Assembly: GCA_945482615.1 (NCBI GenBank)
Contig: CALYRG010000001.1
Location: 45,563-109,562 of the forward strand
Origin: an uncultured Clostridia bacterium
GTDB taxonomy: Bacteria; Bacillota; Clostridia; Oscillospirales; Oscillospiraceae
Length of the DNA: 64,000 nucleotides
Direction of reading: 5' to 3'
Under the pieces are notes generated by a model. It was not told where the DNA came from. It searched no databases and saw only the letters and a list, made by a program, of their open reading frames with translations. Shown here piece by piece: positions 49,298 to 56,630 of the stretch. Every line of letters starts with the position of its first letter. The first letter of the stretch is position 1. The position numbers and the translations under genes were made by a program.

Positions 49298-50646
49298 AGT
49301 TATAGAACTTTCTGCACATTCGACTTTGTACAGATAGAGTCCTGTGCTGAGCAGACAGTGCGTCCATACCAGTGCCCGGGAGCCAATGGACATCTCCCCC
49401 TCGCGGATACCGTAACCGGCAGCGAGGAAGATCAAAGTGTTGTAGATATAGCGAAAATTCATGGTACACAAATGGGGGTACTGGAAGCAGAACAGAACAT
49501 AACTTCCAAACACCGCGCAGAAGCCCACACCCAGCAGCAGCCGAACCGGGATGGACGCTTTTTGCTCAGAAGCGCCCGGACAGTTCCCGCCAGCAGTACA
49601 AGGGTGCTCCCGGCACAGGACCAGATCAGCAGTACAGCGCAGACCTTCTGGGCAGTGCTGCGCAGAACCAGAATACCCTCGTCCAGCGCCATGGTTAAGG
49701 CCGTCTGCCACCAGATATTGCAGGAATTTGCCGGTTCCTCCCAGTGGATCCGGGCGGAGAATAGCTGGCGGATCGACGGCAGACCCAGCCGCCGCAGAAC
49801 GGAGCAGGAGCCAACGTATTGCGGGTGATTCGGCCCCAGATTGGGGACGTAGTTGGGCGGGACCTGAAAGAGGAACCAGTTTCGCAGCACATAACTGGTT
49901 CCCAGCGGAATGGAGATCACCGCGAACAGGGCGAACTGCCCGATAAGGGGCCATACCCCGTCCTTCTGCCGGATTCTCCGAATCAATTCATACAGGAATA
50001 CGCAGCCGATCGCCGGCGCGATGAGCACTGCCGAGGTTTTTGTCAGCATGGCAAGGGCCAACAGCAGCGCCATTTTTATGATAACACCCGTGCGGGGCTT
50101 TTTGGCCCACAGGATGGTCTGTTCGATGGTCATGGCCTGGAGCAGCGTCATCAGGCAGTCATTATTCAGTTCGGTGCCCAGCCAGTACAGGGTGGGGCCG
50201 AAGCTGAGAAAAGCGGTGAGCACCACCAGCTTCTTTCCGGTCACTTCCAGATGGGTCAGGATCCGCCAGCCCACGAAGGCAATGCCGCAGGCGAACAGGG
50301 TGTTGACGATCTGGAGCAGTTCAAAGACAGGCTCGATGGGATCTCCCATGGTATAGAATAGCTGCATCACTGCCGCGCCCACCAGATGAAACAGGGGCGG
50401 GTGATAGAACTGACCGGCGCCGACCGGGCTTGTCTGAAGCAGGTGCCGGTATTGATACAGATATTGGATGTATCCAAGGTGTCCGTTGGTTCGCTGCACC
50501 CAATCCGAGAGCCTGCCAAGGTCGTGGGGGGAAACATAGCAGGATACCTGCAGGGCATAGATGAGCTTCAGCATCGTGCCCGCCAGCAAGATCAGCAGGC
50601 ACAGTGTCCGTTCCCGCCGGCGGGCAACGTTGTGATCCAGCGTCAT
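49292..50646 (-). CDS. GT39-like membrane glycosyltransferase, frame broken at about 49560
   Basis: The reading from the ATG at 50646 (AAGGAGG upstream) gives a GT-C type protein: 'LTRLLILLAGTMLKLIYALQVSCY'-like first helix, 'SPHDLGRLSDWVQRTNGHLGYIQYL', 'FYHPPLFHLVGAAVMQLFY' and 'LYWLGTELNNDCLMTLLQAM'. Many membrane helices follow. Near 49560 the frame must shift by -1 at CAAAAAG to continue as 'SIPVRLLLGVGFCAVFGSYVLFCF', 'CTMNFRYIYNTLIFLAAGYG' and on to a stop at 49292. Unshifted, it stops at 49459. Loss of one A from an A-run or a sequencing error is the simplest cause; ribosomal slippage is possible. Family members transfer sugars from polyprenyl phosphates outside the membrane. Last gene of the peptide/glycan operon. 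Confidence 0.72.
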
Positions 50647-50695
50647 GGGCATCCTCCTTCGTCATGCGGCTGCTGCCGCGTCTGTGTAATGCAGA

Positions 50696-50723
50696 CAGGA
50701 ACCAGGGTTTCCCCCGGTTCCTG
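50696..50723 (-). terminator. Attenuator-like hairpin after the peptide gene
   Basis: CAGGAACC and GGTTCCTG form an 8-bp stem, extended by GGG/CCC pairs, between the 50-residue peptide gene and the glycosyltransferase gene. Only a short T-run, so partial termination that favours the peptide transcript is plausible. Confidence 0.45.
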
Positions 50724-50747
50724 CTGTGGATTCCGAAGTCCGTGCAA

Positions 50748-50900
50748 TTAGGGGGCGTCGCTGGCTGGGGGCATATAGGTGGGCGCCACCGAGGATGTTG
50801 GGGCGGGTTCCTGCGTGGTGACCGCGCCGGAGGCGGTGATCACGTCCTGCGCCTCGAACTTTACCACATCCACGGACAGGGTGCTGTACAGCTTCTTCAT
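50748..50900 (-). CDS. Small peptide (50 residues) with Thr/Ser/Pro-rich tail; candidate modified-peptide precursor
   Basis: The peptide starts MKKLYSTLSVDVVKFEAQDV, continues ITASGAV, and ends in a 23-residue tail containing six Pro, four Thr and three Ser (TTQEPAPTSSVAP...). GGAGGA lies 8 nt upstream, and its ATG overlaps the peptidase stop codon (ATGA), so it is translated with that gene. The 'xxVxFxxxDVITxSG' block is, to my knowledge, a recurrent form among short uncharacterised proteins of gut Firmicutes. No signal peptide or membrane helix is present. Neighbours are a PqqD-like chaperone, a peptidase, a kinase, glycosyltransferases and an exporter. That context suggests a leader (block 1-27) and a modified core (28-50). 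Function is inferred, not shown. Confidence 0.7.
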   Translation of the reverse strand: MKKLYSTLSVDVVKFEAQDVITASGAVTTQEPAPTSSVAPTYMPPASDAP

Positions 50901-51355
50901 AGGGCATTCCTCCTTTCTGAAAGATGGCACAGCTTCAGCAGGAAGCCGCGCGTTATCGTAAACTGCCATAGCAGAAGATACAACCGGTATCCCATGCCAT
51001 CACAGGTTACTTCCTTGTCATCCCGGAAGATCCGGGTCACCCGGCCAATCACCCAGTCGGGGGATACCCCCTCCTCGGGAACGGTCTGATTGTCTCCCCA
51101 CAGGCTTAAAGCCGCTTCCGTCACCGCTTTGACCCGGTGCAGCACGAAGCTGCCGTCGGGCCGCCGGTAAAAGAGAATGTCGTTTCTGCGGATGGGGGAG
51201 TCCACCCGCCGCAGGGCCACGGAGTCCCGGCCCTGCCGCAGCAGGGGCAGCATACTGATCCCTCTGGGATAGAGCCGGAATTCCCCATTGGACTCCAGCA
51301 CCTCCCGGATCAGAGCGTTATACTCCGAAAGCCGGATCGGCTCATTCAAGGGCAT
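50897..51355 (-). CDS. S24/S26 family peptidase, Ser/His type
   Basis: 152 residues. 'GEFRLYPRGISMLPLLRQGRDSVAL' has the nucleophile Ser34 in the GxSM box. 'IRRNDILFYRRPDGSFVLHRVKAVTE' has His73 in the place where bacterial signal peptidase I has Lys, so it belongs to the archaeal/SipW-like Ser-His kind. 'LSLWGDNQTVPEEGVSPDWVIGRVTRI' is the GDN box region. There is no N-terminal anchor; a hydrophobic stretch near the C-terminus ('YLLLWQFTITRGFLL') may attach it to the membrane. It overlaps the end of the PqqD gene and the start of the small peptide, so cleavage of that peptide is its likely task. Confidence 0.82.
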   Translation of the reverse strand: MPLNEPIRLSEYNALIREVLESNGEFRLYPRGISMLPLLRQGRDSVALRRVDSPIRRNDILFYRRPDGSFVLHRVKAVTEAALSLWGDNQTVPEEGVSPDWVIGRVTRIFRDDKEVTCDGMGYRLYLLLWQFTITRGFLLKLCHLSERRNAL

Positions 51356-51605
51356 CCGCCTCGCGCAGCGCCGCCGTAAAGGCAGCCACATCCTTCCGGG
51401 CGGTCTGCTCGCTGACCTCATATTCCTCCATCAGCCGGATGGTAAGTTCTTCCTCCGTGATGCCCTGCTGCATCAGCCGGAACGCGAAGGCGCCGCTTTC
51501 GTTCAGGCGCATCATGCCGTTAAAATGCTCGCTGGCCTTTCCCGTGGCTGCCACCACAAACTGGATGCCGACCTTGCGCAGAATAAAGCCTTCCTTAATC
51601 TTCAT
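51342..51605 (-). CDS. PqqD family peptide-binding chaperone
   Basis: 87 residues. 'MKIKEGFILRKVGIQFVVAATGKASEHFNGMMRLNESGAFAFRLMQQGITEEELTIRLMEEYEVSEQTARKDVAAFTAALREADAL' is a PqqD/RRE winged helix: 'ILRKV....VV', 'LNESGAFAFRLM' and the C-terminal helix pair are the family landmarks. Such domains bind leader peptides and bring them to modifying enzymes. Here the likely client is the 50-residue peptide two genes downstream. It overlaps both neighbours (14 and 11 nt). Confidence 0.9.
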   Translation of the reverse strand: MKIKEGFILRKVGIQFVVAATGKASEHFNGMMRLNESGAFAFRLMQQGITEEELTIRLMEEYEVSEQTARKDVAAFTAALREADALE

Positions 51606-52530
51606 GGTTTTCTTCCTTTCTTTCTTCCTGTGCTTTTTTCTGGTTCTTCCGGCGGGTTTGCCTTGCCTTGTCCGCCGTGCGCTTCTTTTTATACCGGGCG
51701 TGCTTTTCCTTCATGGCTTCATACTGCCCGGCGTACTCGGGAAGAAGCTCGGCATAGCTCCAGAACAGCCCCGCCATTTTGCCCCAGTACATTTCTGTCC
51801 AGGGCTTGCCCATGCCGTTATAGTGGAAGATCCGGCACCGCCCCATGGTGCGCTCCACATCCCGCTGCCGCAGGATCGCGCTGTCGAAGCAGTTGTAGAT
51901 CCTCCAGTCGGCAAATTTTGTCAGCCCATAGAACACCGCGTTCAGCACATCCTGATCGCCGTATTTCAGTTGTTTATGGAATAACACAGGGTATTCGTAA
52001 AGAATGCCGGGATCGATCTCCCGCCGCTGCCCGGCAAGGTCATACAGCAGGGTGCCCGCGTTAAAATAGATGGTATCTCTGGGCAGGGTCAACTGCTCCA
52101 GGCGCTTGGGATCCACGCCCCCCGGCCCACGACGGTTGCAGGCGACGAGCAGCTTTCCCTCAAAATCCTGATGGTAGAATTCCTCCAGGGAACCCATGAC
52201 GATCATATCCACATCCAGGTACAGCACCCGCTCCACGTCGGCAGGCAGCATTTCCTGCGCCAGCAGCCGGTAGTAGGTCTCCCGGGTGATCCATTTCAGA
52301 TGCAGGGGCGCGTCCTGGAATTTATCCTTCCCCACCGGCAAGAAAATGGCTTTGGCAAAGCCGCTTTCTTCCGCCACCTGAGAAAACCGCCGGACCTCCT
52401 CTGGCTTCAAATCCGCATAGAGCACATAGATCCGCATTTCTTCGCACCAGCGGTTATTGACCAGCAGCGACTTCAGCAGAACCAGCGCGGGCATATAGTA
52501 ATTGGAGTTAAAGCAGACCAGAATATTCAT
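51595..52530 (-). CDS. Glycosyltransferase family 8 protein
   Basis: 311 residues. 'MNILVCFNSNYYMPALVLLKSLLVNN' opens the GT-A fold; 'VERVLYLDVDMIVMGSL' has the metal-binding DxD (Asp106, Asp108); 'YFNAGTLLYDL' and 'YGDQDVLNAVFYG' are further GT8 motifs, and 'IFHYNGMGKPW' is the conserved His region. The C-terminus is a Lys/Arg/Glu-rich tail of about 40 residues. GT8 enzymes transfer glucose or galactose from UDP-sugars with retention. In this operon the acceptor may be the small peptide or a growing glycan. The start overlaps the end of the HprK-like gene (4 nt). Confidence 0.92.
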   Translation of the reverse strand: MNILVCFNSNYYMPALVLLKSLLVNNRWCEEMRIYVLYADLKPEEVRRFSQVAEESGFAKAIFLPVGKDKFQDAPLHLKWITRETYYRLLAQEMLPADVERVLYLDVDMIVMGSLEEFYHQDFEGKLLVACNRRGPGGVDPKRLEQLTLPRDTIYFNAGTLLYDLAGQRREIDPGILYEYPVLFHKQLKYGDQDVLNAVFYGLTKFADWRIYNCFDSAILRQRDVERTMGRCRIFHYNGMGKPWTEMYWGKMAGLFWSYAELLPEYAGQYEAMKEKHARYKKKRTADKARQTRRKNQKKAQEERKEENHED

Positions 52531-53249
52531 TCCGAGGTTCCTCCGTTCACCGCCTGATAGGCGCGTATGACAGAATTTTCAGACATATCGCAGTTGAGTA
52601 CATAAAAAGGAAGGGTGCTGACCAGCTTATCCGCCATATCCAGCAGGCGGAGCATCCGGTCCGGCTCTCTGGGCAGCAGGAGCTGGCGGAACAGCAGGTC
52701 TACCGTCTGAATGTGGTCCGCCGGAACAGCCTCCGGCTCCTGGCTCCGGTTCAGAAAAAAGAGTGCTTTCAGCGGTGCCGAAAGGTTGCCGCCCAGCCCC
52801 TCCTTGCCCCGCCACGGGGTGCCGTAGGCATCGAAGCGGACCCCATCGGCGGTGGTGACCATGCGGATCAGGGGCTTGTCCCCGTTGATGACATGAAGCC
52901 GGGCACCAAAATGCTGCTGCCACAGCCGGGTCTGGGTGGTTTTCCCCACGCCGCTGGGGGCGAGGAAGGCGTAGCCCTCTGCGTCCACCGCCACCACGGA
53001 GCCGTGCATTACGAACACATCTCTGTCCAGCAGCGCGTTCGCCGCCTTGCGGTAGGCGCAGACTGTTTCCAGATAGCCGTCAGAGAAATCTCCCGGCTGC
53101 ATGGCCCTTTCCTGAGCCAGCTCCTCCGGAGCCACGCGGATCTGGATTTCCGCGGTCAGCTCCGTCTCAAAGCCCCGGCACAGCTCGTGAAGGTCGGGAT
53201 AGCGGTTGTCAAATTCCACCGGGATCCCGGCAAGCAGTATCTTAACCAT
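52527..53249 (-). CDS. HprK/PEPCK-fold kinase-like protein
   Basis: 240 residues from an ATG with AAAGGAG upstream. 'DVFVMHGSVVAVDAEGYAFLAPSGVGKTTQTRLWQQHFGARLHVINGDKPLIRM' is the P-loop region (PSGVGKTT, about 98-105) of the HPr kinase/phosphorylase fold, with the 'HGS' before it and an acidic pair in 'NGDKPL'. The N-terminal 80 residues hold a small ligand-type domain. It lacks the HprK C-terminal signature, so it does not act on HPr. HprK-related kinases of this sort recur beside PqqD-like proteins and, in lasso peptide clusters, phosphorylate the peptide. That supports a peptide kinase role. Confidence 0.85.
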   Translation of the reverse strand: MVKILLAGIPVEFDNRYPDLHELCRGFETELTAEIQIRVAPEELAQERAMQPGDFSDGYLETVCAYRKAANALLDRDVFVMHGSVVAVDAEGYAFLAPSGVGKTTQTRLWQQHFGARLHVINGDKPLIRMVTTADGVRFDAYGTPWRGKEGLGGNLSAPLKALFFLNRSQEPEAVPADHIQTVDLLFRQLLLPREPDRMLRLLDMADKLVSTLPFYVLNCDMSENSVIRAYQAVNGGTSE

Positions 53250-54384
53250 GGCTTTCTCCTTTCCCGAACAGCGACCGAAGATGCTGCCAGAAGCCCTTCT
53301 CATTGTGGATCATCATGGAGATCAATCGCACCACCCAGAATACCGGCAGCAGCACCGGGAGCTTATCCAAAATCGGATACCGCCGCCGCATTTCGGACAG
53401 GGGTCTGAAAAACCGGGGCAGGCTGTAGGCAAAAAAGCGGATGATGGGATTGGGGTATTTCCGCCCCAACTTCTCCATGCGCTTCCGGGTCCGGCTCTCC
53501 AGAGACGCAAGACTCCCGCAGTCACAGATAGCCCGGGCCATGGGCTGCAGCTCCTCCGGCACAGGCTCCCCGCTCTCAAACCAGCAGCGGCAGAGCACCT
53601 CCACCTGCTGCCGCAGCGTCCCAAGGCCCAGCCGATCAAGCTCGCTGTTTACATACGCTTTGTCCATCTCCGGGAAGCTCCGCTGGTAGATAAGGCTATC
53701 CAGAACAGAGCGCAGGCCGGTGCCGCCCTCGTTCAGGTGCTTGTTCAGATGAAGAAAATAGTAGATATATTCATCCTCCGGCTTCAGCCGGTACAGACCC
53801 GGGGCTTGCTTTTGCGCCTTGTCCCACACGTTGTCGTAATAGTGACGGTGCTCGTCAATGTCGGGAAGCATCGAGGTGTGCAGCTCCAGCGCAGTATAGG
53901 GCGGTTTTTTGTAAGTAGTGTGATGGTAGCATACTTCGCTCTGCTGCCAGCCCAGTTTTTTCAGCAGCTTCCCCGCCGGCAGGGCATCCTTGGGATGAAT
54001 GAGCATATCCAGATCCGACATCTGACGGTCATTGATATCCGGGTACATCTCCTTCAGCCAACAGCCCTTGATGGGCAGCACATCGATCCCGGCGGCGGTC
54101 AGGACTGCGATCACATCGTCCCGCTCCTGAAGCTGGACAATGCTTTGCGCCAGCGCAATGTCGGTCCGGGTCTGCCACTGCGCATCGATCTGCCCATTCC
54201 TGTCCAGCGAGTGCAGACCCCGAAGCACCAATGCTTCTATGGAATGCCGCCGTGAAAAGTCCAGAAGCTGCCGGCAGGGCAGATCCTGGGGCACCGGCGG
54301 CACCGGCTGATCCCACATGAGACACCGGATCAGGCAGATGATGTAATTCTCCGTTTTTGTCAAGGTGTCCGTATATATTTCCAT
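53242..54384 (-). CDS. Nucleotidyltransferase family protein (NTP_transf_5 type)
   Basis: 380 residues. 'GIDVLPIKGCWLKEMYPDINDRQMSDLDMLIHPKDALPAGKLLKKLGW' carries the family pattern (Lys106-Gly, Asp124, Asp126). 'YTALELHTSM' and 'PEDEYIYYFLHLNKHLNEGGTGLRSVLDSLIYQRSF' follow. Proteins of this family often accompany HprK-like kinases and PqqD proteins in peptide and capsule clusters; the nucleotide and acceptor are unknown. The C-terminal 60 residues are basic and partly hydrophobic ('LPVLLPVFWVVRLISMMI'), so membrane contact is possible. It overlaps the HprK-like gene by 8 nt and follows the ABC ATPase by 11 nt. Confidence 0.85.
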   Translation of the reverse strand: MEIYTDTLTKTENYIICLIRCLMWDQPVPPVPQDLPCRQLLDFSRRHSIEALVLRGLHSLDRNGQIDAQWQTRTDIALAQSIVQLQERDDVIAVLTAAGIDVLPIKGCWLKEMYPDINDRQMSDLDMLIHPKDALPAGKLLKKLGWQQSEVCYHHTTYKKPPYTALELHTSMLPDIDEHRHYYDNVWDKAQKQAPGLYRLKPEDEYIYYFLHLNKHLNEGGTGLRSVLDSLIYQRSFPEMDKAYVNSELDRLGLGTLRQQVEVLCRCWFESGEPVPEELQPMARAICDCGSLASLESRTRKRMEKLGRKYPNPIIRFFAYSLPRFFRPLSEMRRRYPILDKLPVLLPVFWVVRLISMMIHNEKGFWQHLRSLFGKGESHG

Positions 54385-54395
54385 TGTCTCTTACC

Positions 54396-55142
54396 TCAGC
54401 CCCGGTATGCGTTTTCATACAGGCAGAACACTTCTTCTGTATCGCCAAAGGCCATCATCTGCCCATGATCCAGCCAGACCGCCTTGGGACACAGAGTCTT
54501 GACCTGCTCCGCGCTGTGGCTGACAAACAAAAGGGTCGTGCCGCCCTCCAGAAGCTCTGCGATCTTCCTGTGGCACTTTTCCCGGAAACGGAAATCTCCC
54601 ACCGCCAGCACTTCATCCACGATCAGGATGTCCGCTTTTACGATGGTGGCAAGGGAGAAGCCCAGCCGGGCGACCATACCCGAGGAATAGTTTTTGAGCG
54701 GGACATCAATGAAATCCCTCAGCTCCGAGAATTCCACGATCTGCTCAAAATGCCGATCCATAAACGCCCGGTTATGACCCAGAATAGCGCCGTTCATGTA
54801 GATATTTTCTCTCGCCGTCAGCTCCGGGTCAAAGCCGGCTCCCAGCTCGATCAGCGGTGCGATGCTCCCGTTTACTGTAACGCTTCCCATCGTAGGGTAA
54901 AGGACACCCGCCACGAGTTTCAGAAGCGTACTTTTTCCGCTTCCGTTTTTCCCGATCAGCGCCACGGCTTCGCCCCGCTTTATCTGAAAGGACACATCCC
55001 GCAGCGCGAAGAACTCATTGAAGTGCAGCTTTCCTGTGGCCAGCTTTACCAGGTACTCCTTGATGGTATCCGTCTTCTGCTCTGCCAGGTTGAACCGCAT
55101 GGTAACATTGCTGATGTCGATGATCGTATCTGTGTTTTCCAT
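54396..55142 (-). CDS. Polysaccharide-type ABC transporter ATP-binding protein (TagH-like)
   Basis: 248 residues. Walker A 'GKNGSGKST' (64-72), signature 'YSSGMVARLGFSLA' in place of LSGGQ (152-165), Walker B 'DILIVDEVLAVGD' (171-183). The 'YSSGM' form and 'NGSIAPLIELGAGFDPELTARENIYMNG' are diagnostic of ATPases that export teichoic acid, O-antigen or capsule (TagH/KpsT/Wzt). No C-terminal sugar-binding extension as in Wzt. It pairs with the permease upstream (12-nt gap). Confidence 0.94.
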   Translation of the reverse strand: MENTDTIIDISNVTMRFNLAEQKTDTIKEYLVKLATGKLHFNEFFALRDVSFQIKRGEAVALIGKNGSGKSTLLKLVAGVLYPTMGSVTVNGSIAPLIELGAGFDPELTARENIYMNGAILGHNRAFMDRHFEQIVEFSELRDFIDVPLKNYSSGMVARLGFSLATIVKADILIVDEVLAVGDFRFREKCHRKIAELLEGGTTLLFVSHSAEQVKTLCPKAVWLDHGQMMAFGDTEEVFCLYENAYRG

Positions 55143-55154
55143 ATGCGTGTCTCC

Positions 55155-55946
55155 TTACAGATACAGGATAAAGTTCCGCTGCAGCTTTCGGAAAACCAAA
55201 GCTCCCACCAAAAGGGCCAGCACACTGTATCCGGCGCAGCCAAGCCAGCAGGCCGCCGAAGGCAGCGTTCCGTACAGCACGACCTCACGGAAAAAGGTGA
55301 TATAGTGGTATATGGGATTAAACTTAATAAAAAAGGCGACCTTCTCAGGCAGCGCGCTGATGGGGTAGAAGATCGGCGTCAGGTACATCCAGGCCATCAC
55401 AACAACGCTGTAAAGGTGCAGAATGTCCCGAAAATGCACCGCCAGAGCGGACAGCGCCATCCCAACGCCCGTACAGAACAGCAGCAGGAAAACAAGCGGG
55501 ATCGGAACCAACAGCAGCTTCCAGGTCAGCGGAACCCGGGTCACCAGCATCACGATCAGGATCGCCGCCAGGCTGAAGCTCATGGTAACGAAGCTGGACA
55601 GCACCCGGGATACGGGGAATATGTATTTCGGGATGTAAACCTTGCGAATGAGGGGACCGTTGACAATGACGGATGACATGGCCATCGTGGTGCTCTCATT
55701 AAAGAAAGACCACAGCGTTTGACCGCAGATCAGGTACAGCGGATAATTCGGAATTTTGAAACGGAACATATAGGAGAACACCACTGTCATGATAGTCATC
55801 ATCAGCAGCGGGTTCAGCAGGCTCCAAAGATATCCCAGGAAGCTTCTGCGGTATTTTACTTTCAGATCCCGCGATACAAGCTCAATCAGCAGAGGCTTGT
55901 ACTGGCAGAACCTCCGGATCTGCAAAAAGTTTTTGGGTAGTTTCAT
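55155..55946 (-). CDS. ABC-2 type polysaccharide transporter permease (TagG-like)
   Basis: 263 residues with six membrane helices. 'LIELVSRDLKVKYRRSFLGYLWSLLNPLLMMTIMTVVFSYMF' is the start typical of TagG/KpsM/Wzm permeases, and 'YHYITFFREVVLYG' is near the end. With the TagH-like ATPase it moves a lipid- or peptide-linked product out of the cell. First gene of the nine-gene operon; its promoter is at 56001-56029. Confidence 0.93.
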   Translation of the reverse strand: MKLPKNFLQIRRFCQYKPLLIELVSRDLKVKYRRSFLGYLWSLLNPLLMMTIMTVVFSYMFRFKIPNYPLYLICGQTLWSFFNESTTMAMSSVIVNGPLIRKVYIPKYIFPVSRVLSSFVTMSFSLAAILIVMLVTRVPLTWKLLLVPIPLVFLLLFCTGVGMALSALAVHFRDILHLYSVVVMAWMYLTPIFYPISALPEKVAFFIKFNPIYHYITFFREVVLYGTLPSAACWLGCAGYSVLALLVGALVFRKLQRNFILYL

Positions 55947-56000
55947 AGCTGGGACTCCTTAAAAAGCCGGAATAATTCGGAAAAGAATCAGTCTTCGTTC

Positions 56001-56029
56001 ATTATAACAGTTGACACAGCATAATTCAA
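56001..56029 (-). promoter_or_regulatory. Promoter of the exporter/peptide operon
   Basis: On the minus strand TTGAAT and TATAAT with exactly 17 nt between them, about 55 nt before the permease start. Confidence 0.75.
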
Positions 56030-56112
56030 TCTAAATTAACAAATGTCGTTTCATATTCAAGCCGCGCCGATAGACAAAGCGCCGCCACAATCGCCCATGG
56101 GATGTCCCGAAA

Positions 56113-56433
56113 TTGAGACAGCACCAGCATGCCTATCAGGTGCTTTTGGTCACTAACAAGTATCAAACCGGTTTCGATCAGCCCAAGCCGTGTGCAATGT
56201 ATGTTCTAAAACGGCTGAAAGGTGTCAGCGCAGTACAGACCCTCTCCCGTTTGAATCGAATCTGCGCTCCATATGGCAAGAAGACTTTCGTGCTGGATTT
56301 CGTCAATTCTTACGATGATATCAAGTCTGCCTTTGCTCCTTATTATACCACAACGCTGCTGGCAAACTCCGTAACGCCAACACAGACAAGAATAAACGAT
56401 CCGAATCATCATCCTAATTATAATTATAATTAG
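56113..56433 (+). pseudogene. Fragment of a type I restriction enzyme R subunit (HsdR)
   Basis: 106 codons read 'YQVLLVTNKYQTGFDQPKPCAMYVLKRLKGVSAVQTLSRLNRICAPYGKKTFVLDFVNSYDDIKSAFAPYYTTTLLANSV', the end of the second RecA-like helicase domain of HsdR ('NKYQTGFDQP' and 'QTLSRLNR' are motifs V and VI). Intact HsdR has about 1000 residues. The nuclease domain, motifs I-IV and the C-terminal part are absent, and no hsdM or hsdS is present. It is a remnant of a lost restriction system. Confidence 0.85.
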
Positions 56434-56436
56434 CAT

Positions 56437-56471
56437 GCCCGGTGGAAAGCTGAAATGGCTTCCACCGGGTT
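56437..56471 (+). terminator. Hairpin after the HsdR remnant
   Basis: CCCGGTGGAA/TTCCACCGGG, 10-bp perfect stem with an 11-12 nt loop; short TTG after it. Confidence 0.6.
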
Positions 56472-56532
56472 GTCGTTTCCCGACTTTTGCAGAGAGCTCA
56501 TGTACGATCATGGTCATGCTTGGGAATAATAC

Positions 56533-56561
56533 TTGACACGCAATATAAAAGACATTATAAT
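56533..56561 (+). promoter_or_regulatory. Perfect consensus promoter of the abiE pair
   Basis: TTGACA and TATAAT with exactly 17 nt between, 70 nt before the antitoxin start. Confidence 0.85.
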
Positions 56562-56609
56562 TTTACTAAACCTCCACAAAAATACATGTGTTGTGGAGGT
56601 TTGGTAAAA
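56561..56609. promoter_or_regulatory. Long inverted repeat, likely AbiEi operator
   Basis: TTTTACTAAACCTCCAC and GTGGAGGTTTGGTAAAA are inverted copies (16 of 17 bp) with a 15-nt centre, starting at the last base of the -10 box. AbiEi antitoxins are known to repress their operon by binding long inverted repeats, so this is its probable site. Confidence 0.7.
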
Positions 56610-56630
56610 TACGTAACCGGAGGTGATCAC

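Noticed and set aside
50662-50907. Alternative minus-strand frame of 81 codons overlapping the small peptide gene
   Set aside because: Out of frame with the well-supported 50-residue peptide, Arg-rich, and without a suitable ribosome binding site.
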